A stretch of DNA of 13,567 nt from an uncultured Ruminococcus sp. (lineage in GTDB: Bacteria > Bacillota > Clostridia > Oscillospirales > Ruminococcaceae): NCBI GenBank assembly GCA_946531975.1, contig CAMNAY010000014.1, forward strand, positions 1 through 13,567, in the 5' to 3' direction. Under the pieces are notes generated by a model that was given only the letters and a program-made list of their open reading frames with translations, was not told the DNA's origin and searched no databases. Position numbers and translations under genes: made by a program. Positions 1 through 7,707 of the stretch are shown here, in pieces; the stretch's first letter is position 1; every line of letters starts with the position of its first letter.

Positions 1-3000
1 CTGAAAGACTGGAAGGTTAAATGGCGGATGGACGGCAGTACCGGTGACAGCAATCTGGAATATGCCGTTGCAGACAGCCCTGACGCAGACTGGACCGAAC
101 TGACTTATTCTGCATGGGATCCGGATTTTTTGAATAAAAAGAGTGCGGAGCTGGATGCATCGGTCAGGGATATGCTGGAGGGCAGAAAGTACATCTGCTT
201 CCGCAGCAAGCGCAACCGCCGGAATTACTACTATTCCGTGCCGTACTGCTACGGACTTGACTTCACGACGCCGGTTTGCGCGGTGGAGAATACCTATGAT
301 GAGACCGATCCGCAGTATCCGTACCGGACTGTGTTCACGGTCACGGAAACCGGTTCGGGCGTTATGGCGTACAGCAGTGATTCTGTGGTGCTGACCATTA
401 ACTATCCGGATGATACATGGGCGGAATACCGTGCGAACGGCGGGCAGAACATGCATAATTCCCCGCCGCAGAGCGTGCTGGAGGTCGCAAAGGACAGTTT
501 GGATCGGGTCACTGCCGTCACGGTCAAGTATTCAACCGAAACCGCGAAATACAGCACGGACATGAACATCACGTTCAAGGATCAGTGCAACCGCCCGACC
601 AACTATGACAGCAGCTACTTCGCGGGCGCCGATGCAGATGACCACAGTCTGGAAAATGTGAACCTGTTCTTTACCAATCAGGACGGGGACTATGTCAGAA
701 ATGCAGAGCCGCTGGTGCTTGGGCTGGAAGAAAAAGAGCATGTATTCCTCAAAGAGGATACAGCCATGAACATTCAGTTCACGGACAGTGCGATCATCGC
801 TGTTGAGGTCTCGCTGTATGACAGCAATGAGCTGGAGGCTTCACCGATCCGTCACCTCCGGTTTGATATCACAAACGGTTACAGAGATCAGAATATTGAA
901 AAGCTGATCTGTAACGGCGAGACGCTGACCGGCTGGGACGAGGACATTAAACTGACCAAGAAAAACCAGTACGGGCAGATCCTGCGAACGCTGAAATTTC
1001 CCGTGTCGCTGCTTCAGGCGGATCAGAACCGCACGGATGCACCGTATTACATCAAGGTCGATACCGTTATAAAGGATTACTACTGGAGCACCCAGAGCTA
1101 TGTGAAAACAGCGCTGGATGATGCGGTCGTGTATGATTCGTGGGACGATGCAAAGGACTGCCTGATTACAGCAGTCACGGAGCCGCCGAAACGGATTGTT
1201 GTGACGGATACGAACGGCACTGCGGTCACAGACACAAACGGCAGCACCGTCACAACGGTCAGCGGCGTGATCGTGACCAAAAAAAGTGACACGGATGTGA
1301 CCTATTACCTCAGCACCCGTGCGACGACCGGCACGGAGACCGTTGATACACTGGGCGTCAGAATGCGCGACGACATCGGCATCGGCACCTATAAGGTCGT
1401 TGTCAAAGGCACCGGAAACGGCGGCGAATCCGTCATGACCTCCATGTACAACGATGTGTGTACAACGGTCACCTCTACCGTGACGACTGCGGTTTCGGTC
1501 GTGTCATCCCTCAATGATGCCGGCGAGGTCGAGAGCGACACCACCGTTCTGTCGGAGGTTGTGACCTATCCGACACAGGTCAGGCTCTTCACCGAGACCT
1601 TCAGTTATCACGATTATCCCGACGGCGTTTACCGCGCCGATGTCGAGCTGACGGATCTCGCAGGTAATAAAAACGAGAGCAGCGTTCATTTTGTGATTGA
1701 CAATCATCCGCCTGTCGTGGAGGACCTCGATATCACGACCGAGGGCGGCGGACTGGTGAACTTCCTCACATTCGGTATGTTCAGCAAGGAGAGCGTGCGG
1801 TTCCGCGTCCGCGTTTCCGATCACGGCATCGGCTGTGATGAATCCGGTGTTCTGCTGTATCTGAACACCGGCAGCGAGGGCATTGCACCGGAGAAAAAAG
1901 AAGGCGACTTCTATGTCTTCCCGAAGCTGGATCCGAAGCTCAAGGTATTCCCGTTTATTACCGTAACCGATAAAAACGGCAATCAGGCGACCTATTATAT
2001 CCAGCCGGATGCTGAAAACAAGAAGCCCGTCCGGAAGCTCGCGGATCTCGCGGATGATGAGGGCAGTGCGATGCTTCTGCTGGAGCAGGGCGAGCCGGAT
2101 ACCGACCTGCTGCCGACCGGTTATATTGCGGCGCTGACGGATGAATCCGTCACAGCAGATGCCTATTCGGACTACGAGACCGACGGGGCGAACCCGATCA
2201 AATGGTATCCCTGGCCGGTGAATTACGATGTCACGGCAAAGGATCCGGATTCCGGTCTGCAATATGCGGCTGTTTTCATGGCAGCGCTCGACGGAAAAAC
2301 CGATCCTGCGAATGTGCCGGACGATTTGTTCCGTCCGCTTTCCGTTGAAACTGACAGCCCCGCAGACAGCGAGTCGGAGACAGCCGCGTTCAATCAGGTG
2401 CTTTGCAGGAAGCTTGTGCGGTATTCCTATCAGCTCAAAGACGAGGGCAGCTATGCGCTGTACAGTCTTGCTGCGGACAATGCACAGAATCTCGGCAGAT
2501 CGGATGTCCGCCTGATCGGTATTGACCTCACAAATCCGGAGATCGACCGCTTTGAATTCAATGCACAGACTTCGGATTATGAGCGCAAGGAAACGATTAC
2601 AGACGGAAAAATTCAGTATGAATACTTCTTCCGCGATCAGACGACGGTTCGTGTGTTTGCACATGACCGCGGCTCCGGACTGAAGGAAATTGATCTGTAT
2701 CTGAGCAATGTAGATACCAAAACCAGCACCTCGCTTTCCAGCAGAAAGCTGGAGCCGGTTCCCGGTCAGGAGAATCTGTATTTCGCAGACTTTACGATCG
2801 AGGAAGGCTATAAGGGCCCGGTCTATGCAGAGGCATTTGACCGCGTCGGCAGAACGAGTGATGCGGTTGATGCGAACGGTGCGGCACTCGAAAACGATAC
2901 CCGCCACCGGAAGCATGCGTCGATTACACTGGATTACGAAAAGGCAACGGCTGTTGACGCAAACAACCTGCCGCTGTACAATCACGCGGTCCCGATCGAC

Positions 3001-5100
3001 GTGACCGTCGCAGACAGCTTCTCCGGCATCCGGAAGATCGAGTGGAGCATTGCCAATGACGGCAAGAGCGGCGTCCTCGAATTCGACCGCTTCGGCAAGA
3101 TCAGCGGGGAGGACGGACTGCGCGTCACCGTGCAGAAAGAGGAGAACAGCAACCTTGTCACAGAGGTCGCGTTCCGGCTGGAGGTCACCAGCAATACCAA
3201 TGACAATCTGGTCACGGTGATCCTGACGGACAATGCAGGCAATGTGACCGAGAACAATTCCACCCGCATCAGCATTGACACAACAAATCCGGTCATTACA
3301 GCACAGCTGACCGGCCCTGCGCCCAAAAACGGAAACTATTACAACAGCCCCATGTCCGTTGAGATTTCTGTGACAGAGCGGAACTTCCTCGGCAGCGATG
3401 TCAATGTGCTGCTGAACGGTCAGCGGCAGGGTGCTTCGTTCAGCGATGACGGCATCGTCGGAGAGGACAGCACGGTTCACAACGCCAGCTTCGGCATCGG
3501 AACCGACGGCATCTATACCGTCACCGTGACGTATACCGACCGCGCCGGAAATGCCGGCAATGAAGCCTCAATCGCAGAGTTCATCATCGACCTGACCGCG
3601 CCGTCCGTGACGGTCACAGCTGTCAGCAGCAACGAAAACAAGCAGAATGAGCTGAGCAAGCGCGCTCTGAACGGCTACTACGGCATCGACCGGAACTGCA
3701 CCGTCGAGGTCGCTGACACCAACCTCAGCGGACAGTCTGTGACGGTCATGCGTGACGGTGTGAACATCACCGAGCAGCTCAAGATTCAGTTCAGCGGTGA
3801 CAAGAACGGCAGGCAGACCGCTTCCTTCCAGATCAATCAGAACGGCAGCTACGATATCAGTGCCGCTGCCGATGACCTTGCAGGCAACCACGGCGCCAAC
3901 AGCCTTGCACACTTTGTCCTCGACAAGACCGAGCCTTCCGTGAAGATCAAGCTCAGCGATACAGAAGGCAAATATCTGAATGCAGACAAAATCGCGCCGG
4001 AGATTACGTTCTCTGACAAGGAAAAGAATTTGCAGCTTGACACGCTCCGCGTCAATCTGACGCAGTACGGCTTCTCCAAGAAGGACCGCGAAGTAGTCTC
4101 TGTGAAGGGCTTTGAGGATGCCTCCGGCAGTGCAATCGCTTCTTCGGATCATACCGACGAGGAATCCGCCGCAGTCAGACTGAAGAACCTGACGGACGAC
4201 GGCATCTATGAACTGACGGTCACTGTCTGCGATAAGGCGGGCAGAGAGATCACCCGTACTGAACAGTTCTCTGTCAACCGAAAGGGCTCGACCTACCGGA
4301 TCGAGAATACCGACGGCAGAGAGAATATCACATCGGTGGACGAGAGTCAGCGCTATTACAGGAATACGGATGAGGAACCGTTCTCCTTCCGCGTGGTTGA
4401 GGTCAATGTCAACCGGCTTGAGGATCAGGACATCATCGTCCGCATTACCCGCGACGGCAATATCGTCGAGAACAGTCTCCGACCGACTCTGGTCGAGGGC
4501 GATGAGAAACAGAAGGAATGGTGCGTGTACAATTACGACTTCGATCAGTCGATGTTCCGTGAGAGCGGAAAGTACATCATCAAGCTGTATTCCGTCGATC
4601 AGGCAGGCAATGAGAATCCGGTCATGGACGAGAGCGGTGAGGATCCCGCAATGCTGTCCTTCTTCATCGACAATGACAGCCCGATTCTCTACTTCCGCGA
4701 CGCACAGGACAAGAGCGAATTCCTCGGCAACAAGACCTATCACGCAGACAACAAGAAGATCGAGATCGAGGTCTATGACAATTCGCAGCTGGAGCCTTCC
4801 GCGTATACCTTCAGCTTGATTCAGAACGGCGAGACCGTCCCGCTGACGGCTGAGCATACGCCCGGTACCTTCACCTATGTCGTCGATATCCCGAATGCAT
4901 CGTCGATCCGCGATCTGTCTGCGTCCATCACAGACTTTGCAGGCAATCAGACAGACGAGCAGATCAACAAGTTCTATGTGACACAAAACCTGTTCGTGCT
5001 TTGGTACACGAACAAGCCGCTTATGATCGGTACCATTGCAGGCTTCATCCTGCTGGCAGGTGCAGGCGTGTTCCTGTTCCTGCGCAAAAAGCGCTCATAA
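1..5100 (+). CDS. Large surface protein of repeated Ig-like modules with C-terminal membrane anchor (5' partial)
   Basis: The frame is open to the first base of the window. The ATG at 28 has no ribosome binding site and lies inside continuous Ig-like sequence, so the true start is upstream; 1,699 residues are visible. From about 1650 on, a motif of the form T/D-D-x-A-G-N recurs near nt 1650, 1965, 2470, 2830, 3225, 3535, 3870, 4225, 4590 and 4930. Most copies are followed by an 'IDxxxP' linker, as in bacterial Ig-like repeat proteins, which gives modules of roughly 105-130 residues. The protein ends with a hydrophobic helix (about 5023-5085) and a short basic tail, RKKRS. No LPxTG motif precedes the helix, so it is probably a membrane-anchored ectodomain rather than a sortase substrate. 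It is followed after 42 nt by the type VII cassette without a terminator, so co-transcription is likely. Its ligand and function are unknown; adhesin, receptor or cell-wall-spanning stalk are all possible. Confidence 0.85.
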   Translation: MKDWKVKWRMDGSTGDSNLEYAVADSPDADWTELTYSAWDPDFLNKKSAELDASVRDMLEGRKYICFRSKRNRRNYYYSVPYCYGLDFTTPVCAVENTYDETDPQYPYRTVFTVTETGSGVMAYSSDSVVLTINYPDDTWAEYRANGGQNMHNSPPQSVLEVAKDSLDRVTAVTVKYSTETAKYSTDMNITFKDQCNRPTNYDSSYFAGADADDHSLENVNLFFTNQDGDYVRNAEPLVLGLEEKEHVFLKEDTAMNIQFTDSAIIAVEVSLYDSNELEASPIRHLRFDITNGYRDQNIEKLICNGETLTGWDEDIKLTKKNQYGQILRTLKFPVSLLQADQNRTDAPYYIKVDTVIKDYYWSTQSYVKTALDDAVVYDSWDDAKDCLITAVTEPPKRIVVTDTNGTAVTDTNGSTVTTVSGVIVTKKSDTDVTYYLSTRATTGTETVDTLGVRMRDDIGIGTYKVVVKGTGNGGESVMTSMYNDVCTTVTSTVTTAVSVVSSLNDAGEVESDTTVLSEVVTYPTQVRLFTETFSYHDYPDGVYRADVELTDLAGNKNESSVHFVIDNHPPVVEDLDITTEGGGLVNFLTFGMFSKESVRFRVRVSDHGIGCDESGVLLYLNTGSEGIAPEKKEGDFYVFPKLDPKLKVFPFITVTDKNGNQATYYIQPDAENKKPVRKLADLADDEGSAMLLLEQGEPDTDLLPTGYIAALTDESVTADAYSDYETDGANPIKWYPWPVNYDVTAKDPDSGLQYAAVFMAALDGKTDPANVPDDLFRPLSVETDSPADSESETAAFNQVLCRKLVRYSYQLKDEGSYALYSLAADNAQNLGRSDVRLIGIDLTNPEIDRFEFNAQTSDYERKETITDGKIQYEYFFRDQTTVRVFAHDRGSGLKEIDLYLSNVDTKTSTSLSSRKLEPVPGQENLYFADFTIEEGYKGPVYAEAFDRVGRTSDAVDANGAALENDTRHRKHASITLDYEKATAVDANNLPLYNHAVPIDVTVADSFSGIRKIEWSIANDGKSGVLEFDRFGKISGEDGLRVTVQKEENSNLVTEVAFRLEVTSNTNDNLVTVILTDNAGNVTENNSTRISIDTTNPVITAQLTGPAPKNGNYYNSPMSVEISVTERNFLGSDVNVLLNGQRQGASFSDDGIVGEDSTVHNASFGIGTDGIYTVTVTYTDRAGNAGNEASIAEFIIDLTAPSVTVTAVSSNENKQNELSKRALNGYYGIDRNCTVEVADTNLSGQSVTVMRDGVNITEQLKIQFSGDKNGRQTASFQINQNGSYDISAAADDLAGNHGANSLAHFVLDKTEPSVKIKLSDTEGKYLNADKIAPEITFSDKEKNLQLDTLRVNLTQYGFSKKDREVVSVKGFEDASGSAIASSDHTDEESAAVRLKNLTDDGIYELTVTVCDKAGREITRTEQFSVNRKGSTYRIENTDGRENITSVDESQRYYRNTDEEPFSFRVVEVNVNRLEDQDIIVRITRDGNIVENSLRPTLVEGDEKQKEWCVYNYDFDQSMFRESGKYIIKLYSVDQAGNENPVMDESGEDPAMLSFFIDNDSPILYFRDAQDKSEFLGNKTYHADNKKIEIEVYDNSQLEPSAYTFSLIQNGETVPLTAEHTPGTFTYVVDIPNASSIRDLSASITDFAGNQTDEQINKFYVTQNLFVLWYTNKPLMIGTIAGFILLAGAGVFLFLRKKRS
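1201..1272 (+). repeat. Short octapeptide repeat inside the Ig-like protein
   Basis: Three in-frame 8-codon units start at 1201, 1225 and 1249 and encode VTDTNGTA, VTDTNGST and the diverged VTTVSGVI. The first two share VTDTNG but differ at several third codon positions, so the duplication is not recent or it is selected at protein level. The patch sits in a Thr/Val-rich stretch before the regular Ig-like modules and may be a linker. Confidence 0.6.
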
Positions 5101-5142
5101 GACAGGCAGACAAATTCTATACGGAAAGGAGCGGAATCAGGA

Positions 5143-5346
5143 ATGAGTGAGCGCATTGAATGGGTGCTGCTGGGACTGTGCGTGCTGAATACGCTGATGA
5201 ACATCTTTTTCTTCGCAGTTTATCTGCGCGGAAAGAAAGCAGTGGATCATCAGAAGGGGCTCAGCGGCAGTGTTCATTGCCCACATTGTTTTCAGGCATA
5301 TGATGTCAGCTTGAAGAGCTGCCCGCACTGCGGACACAGCCGGTGA
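5143..5346 (+). CDS. Small membrane protein with C-terminal zinc ribbon
   Basis: This is a 67-residue protein with AAAGGAG (5125-5131) upstream of ATG 5143. Residues about 7-28 are strongly hydrophobic and form one transmembrane helix. The C-terminal third has C46-P-H-C49 and C60-P-H-C63, a CxxC-x10-CxxC zinc ribbon also flanked by histidines. The basic GKK after the helix and the unprocessed N-terminus suggest that the ribbon faces the cytoplasm. It lies between the Ig-like surface protein and the type VII secretion substrates, which suggests a role as membrane adaptor or scaffold for one of them. No family name can be assigned from sequence alone. An immunity role is possible but is not supported by any specific feature. 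Confidence 0.75.
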   Translation: MSERIEWVLLGLCVLNTLMNIFFFAVYLRGKKAVDHQKGLSGSVHCPHCFQAYDVSLKSCPHCGHSR

Positions 5347-5376
5347 GAAACCGTGTCTGCGCAGTGCGGATCAGAC

Positions 5377-5384
5377 AAAGGAGG
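5377..5384 (+). promoter_or_regulatory. Ribosome binding site that fixes a TTG start
   Basis: AAAGGAGG lies at 5377-5384. The TTG at 5393 is 8 nt downstream, while the TTG at 5387 is only 2 nt away. The near-perfect site therefore selects TTG 5393. Confidence 0.75.
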
Positions 5385-5392
5385 TTTTGAAA

Positions 5393-5635
5393 TTGAGTGA
5401 CCCGCGAGGCAGCCTGAATGCCGTATGCAGTGAATTGAGTTCGATCATTTCAGAGCTCGACGATATTGCGGCAGGAGTTGCAAGAGATTTTACAGGAATC
5501 GGAAACGAGAGATGTGCTCAGAGTATCAGCAGTGTATCAGGTCAGTGTGCGTATGCAAGACAGCGGCTGTACAGTGTTGATACCTCCGTGGTGACTGCTG
5601 AATTCGCAGCAGCACACGGAATGACAGAGGAATAA
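5393..5635 (+). CDS. Small helical type VII secretion accessory protein (Lap-like)
   Basis: This 80-residue protein starts at a TTG placed 8 nt after AAAGGAGG. It is predicted to be mostly helical: two helices (about residues 8-30 and 39-62) flank a turn containing FTGIGN (33-38). That is the size and turn position of WXG100/Lap-type helical hairpins, although the tryptophan of the WXG motif is absent. It ends 4 nt before the 469-residue effector, so the two are probably translationally coupled. In LXG toxin operons one or two such small helical proteins bind the N-domain of the toxin and target it to the secretion system; that role is inferred here from position and fold pattern. Three cysteines (C12, C41, C52) are unusual for such a short protein. 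No YxxxD/E secretion motif is seen. Confidence 0.7.
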   Translation: MSDPRGSLNAVCSELSSIISELDDIAAGVARDFTGIGNERCAQSISSVSGQCAYARQRLYSVDTSVVTAEFAAAHGMTEE

Positions 5636-5639
5636 TGCT

Positions 5640-7049
5640 ATGCCGGATTTAAGAGTAGATACAGCAAAGCTTCGCGCTTATGCACAAAGAATTGAGGCTG
5701 TGAACCGACGGATCCGCGATGTGGACAGCGCGATGAACAGCATTTACTTCCAGTACGGTCTGCTGGACATGCTCCGCATTTTGCAGGCAGATCTGCTGAT
5801 CCATTACAGCGCAACGCTGGAGCGCTGCAGCGCATATCTGAATGATACCGCAGAACGCTTCGAGACCGTTGAGCGGATGCTTATGAATGAGAATCCGCTG
5901 ACCTTCACCGCACTGCCTGCATTGCCCGCCGGCTTGTTCTTCCAGCCGGCGTCAACGGGACTTCCTTCGGTGTCGTTCGGCGATCCGGATACCCTGCTTT
6001 TGACGCTCGGTGCGCTGATGGGCAATCCCGATTACGTATTCAGCGGCGGTATCTCCACCGATCTGGATCTGTTCGGATATTCGCTGCTGCACAATGAGAC
6101 CGTCGGCAGCCTGTTTACCGGAAAGGCGGATGCCGGTGCGCATGCAGAGTTTGATCTTTTCGATGAAAACGGCAATCTGGATCTTCAGAATATCGGCTTT
6201 GGCGCCAACGCGGAAGCCAGCGGCACGGTTGCCGAGCTGACCAGCGATACGGAGCTGCTGAACGGCAATATCCGGATCCATGATGCCGTCCAGATTCTGA
6301 CGGGCGGCGTGGTCGCGGAAGGTCAGTTCCGTCTGTATGAGGACGGCAAATTCAACCCGCAGCTCGTCGCGGCACTGTACGGAGAAGCGCACGGCGTTCA
6401 CGGCGAGCATACCGAGACGGTCGGCGACAACATGTTCGGCGGCAAAGCGTTTGCTGACGGCGATATCGGTTATGCAGCCGGCGGTGCAGAGCTTCGCTAC
6501 GGCGACCTCGGCAACGGCGAATTCGGTCTGGATACCCGTGCCGCTGCAATCGCGAGCGGTCTGCACGGAGAAGTCGGCGGAACAGCAACCGCATTCGGCA
6601 TTGACTTTACTGCCGCAGTCGGCGGTGATGTCGGATCGGTCGGCGCCGAGGCAAATCTGGTTCTCACGAACCGCAGATTCGGTGTCGGCGGAAAGCTCGC
6701 AGAGGTACTGGGACTGGAAGCAGATATCATGGTCGATTGGTCGGATAACGAACCGATGTGCTGTGCAGCAGACTATACGATGAACAGCTACCTCGATACC
6801 GCGACCTATGTCGGCGATATCGGAGAAAATGCCTTCAATGCATTCAGCAACGTGCAGGAAGACGGATTCGGCAATGCGCTGTATAATTTCGCGTCGGATA
6901 CGTGGGATGATACGACGGAATTTGTCGGAAACCGCGTGGATGCGACTGTGGAATTCGCAGGTGATATGTGGGACGCAGGCGGCGATTTCGTAGACGACTG
7001 CATTGACAGTGCCGCCGATTTTGTCTCTGACTGGGTTCCGTTCCTTTGA
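5640..7049 (+). CDS. Type VII secretion effector-like protein with helical N-domain, Gly-rich beta region and 11-residue C-terminal repeats
   Basis: This is a 469-residue protein. AGAGG at 5626-5630 lies 9 nt before ATG 5640. Residues 1-82 form a helical hairpin starting LRVDTAKLRAYAQRI, with YGLLDM (39-44) at the turn. This resembles WXG100-family domains and is much shorter than the roughly 200-residue LXG domain. Residues about 85-130 are Pro/Leu-rich linker. Residues about 135-365 are Gly/Ala-rich with many alternating polar and hydrophobic stretches (for example GFGANAEASGTVAEL and LGLEADIMVDWS), suggesting beta strands. Residues 418-461 are four 11-residue repeats ending in Phe, followed by VSDWVPFL. 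There is no signal peptide and no recognisable nuclease, ADP-ribosyltransferase or lipase motif. The neighbours (two Lap-like proteins, DUF4176, WXG100) strongly suggest export by a type VIIb system. Its activity is unknown; a membrane- or envelope-acting role is one possibility. Confidence 0.75.
   Translation: MPDLRVDTAKLRAYAQRIEAVNRRIRDVDSAMNSIYFQYGLLDMLRILQADLLIHYSATLERCSAYLNDTAERFETVERMLMNENPLTFTALPALPAGLFFQPASTGLPSVSFGDPDTLLLTLGALMGNPDYVFSGGISTDLDLFGYSLLHNETVGSLFTGKADAGAHAEFDLFDENGNLDLQNIGFGANAEASGTVAELTSDTELLNGNIRIHDAVQILTGGVVAEGQFRLYEDGKFNPQLVAALYGEAHGVHGEHTETVGDNMFGGKAFADGDIGYAAGGAELRYGDLGNGEFGLDTRAAAIASGLHGEVGGTATAFGIDFTAAVGGDVGSVGAEANLVLTNRRFGVGGKLAEVLGLEADIMVDWSDNEPMCCAADYTMNSYLDTATYVGDIGENAFNAFSNVQEDGFGNALYNFASDTWDDTTEFVGNRVDATVEFAGDMWDAGGDFVDDCIDSAADFVSDWVPFL
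6891..7022 (+). repeat. Four tandem 11-residue repeats in the effector C-terminus
   Basis: Residues 418-461 divide exactly into ASDTWDDTTEF, VGNRVDATVEF, AGDMWDAGGDF and VDDCIDSAADF. Each unit has a small or valine residue at position 1, Trp, Val or Ile at position 5 (W, V, W, I), Asp at position 6 and Phe at position 11. The period fits a hendecad (11/3) amphipathic helix. Confidence 0.75.
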
Positions 7050-7088
7050 TCCGCAATCTGAAACAAGCAATTTATTGAAAACTATTTT

Positions 7089-7094
7089 GAGGTG
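7089..7094 (+). promoter_or_regulatory. Ribosome binding site that favours ATG 7102
   Basis: GAGGTG at 7089-7094 is 7 nt from ATG 7102 but only 1 nt from the upstream in-frame ATG 7096. The start at 7102, giving MKQMLPIGSIV, is preferred and also fits the usual N-terminus of DUF4176 proteins. Confidence 0.65.
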
Positions 7095-7101
7095 AATGAA
7101 C

Positions 7102-7407
7102 ATGAAACAAATGCTTCCGATCGGCTCGATTGTACTTCTGAAAAATGCGAAAAAGCGCGTGATGGTCTGCGGGCGTGTCCAGCGCTCTCTGGAGACCCAG
7201 AAGTGCTATGACTATGCCGGCTGTGTCTATCCGGAAGGTCTGATCGACTCAAGGAACATGATCCTGTTTAACAATGACGACATTACCAAGCTGTTCTTTA
7301 TCGGTTTTCAGGACGGCGAGGAGCTGCGCTTCCGTCAGGCGATCACCAAGCTCGAAGAGCAGGGTGTGCTGGGAAATGAGGTGCTGAAGGAAAATGAGTC
7401 AAATTAA
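7102..7407 (+). CDS. DUF4176 family protein, type VII secretion accessory
   Basis: The protein has 101 residues from ATG 7102. It shows the family pattern: LPIGSIVLL near the start, a VMVCGRVQ strand, then YDYAGCVYPEG and a region reading ILFNNDDITKLFFIGFQDGEE. This pattern (LPIGSVVLL, YDY-G-YPEG, F-N-D-I-V-F-G) is how I recognise DUF4176. Members are small soluble proteins encoded next to LXG toxins and WXG100-like proteins in Firmicutes and are thought to act as chaperones or targeting partners for the effector. It sits directly after the effector gene (52-nt gap) and overlaps the next gene by 14 nt, so translation is coupled. No membrane segment or catalytic motif is seen. Confidence 0.85.
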   Translation: MKQMLPIGSIVLLKNAKKRVMVCGRVQRSLETQKCYDYAGCVYPEGLIDSRNMILFNNDDITKLFFIGFQDGEELRFRQAITKLEEQGVLGNEVLKENESN

Positions 7408-7696
7408 GATTGATACCGGTATTGTCCGGCAGGCAGCAGGCGATATGGGGCAGATCAATGAAAGAATGCTGAATGCATTTGATCCGCTTGAACAGGCAGT
7501 CAGCGGAATGAATTGCGTGTGCTGCGGTACGGCGATCGACCGGACAGTCGGCGCACTGCGCGAGATGAAGAATGTCTATACGATTCCGCTGCACGACCGC
7601 TTCGCACAGTTCGTCAATCTGCTTCAGTCACAGATTTCTGCCGGATACGAAATGACCGAAAACACAGTGACATCCCTTGCGGATGAATTCGACTGA
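7394..7696 (+). CDS. WXG100-like helical partner with YxxxE motif but no WXG
   Basis: This is a 100-residue, all-helical protein starting MSQIKIDTG. Where WXG100 proteins have their central W-x-G turn, it has N40-C-V-C-C-G45, with three cysteines (C41, C43, C44). Near the C-terminus Y85-E-M-T-E89 fits the YxxxD/E export motif of type VII substrates. The start overlaps the DUF4176 gene by 14 nt, and AAGGA lies only 2 nt upstream, so expression probably depends on re-initiation. The next gene, 11 nt downstream, encodes a true WXG100 protein that lacks YxxxE. A heterodimer, with one partner carrying WXG and the other the export motif, is a reasonable inference. Alternatively it is a Lap-type factor that binds the effector. 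Confidence 0.78.
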   Translation: MSQIKIDTGIVRQAAGDMGQINERMLNAFDPLEQAVSGMNCVCCGTAIDRTVGALREMKNVYTIPLHDRFAQFVNLLQSQISAGYEMTENTVTSLADEFD

Positions 7697-7707
7697 GAGG
7701 TGCAGCT

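Noticed and set aside
1504..4986. Long minus-strand open frames (3480-1504 and 4986-3568) opposite the Ig-like gene
   Set aside because: They mirror the codon bias of the plus-strand gene, have no ribosome binding sites, and their translations show no domain. The plus strand shows clear Ig-like repeats throughout.
5952..7103. Minus-strand open frame of 383 codons opposite the effector gene
   Set aside because: It is an antisense shadow. The plus frame has a ribosome binding site, coupling to its neighbours and a coherent repeat structure.
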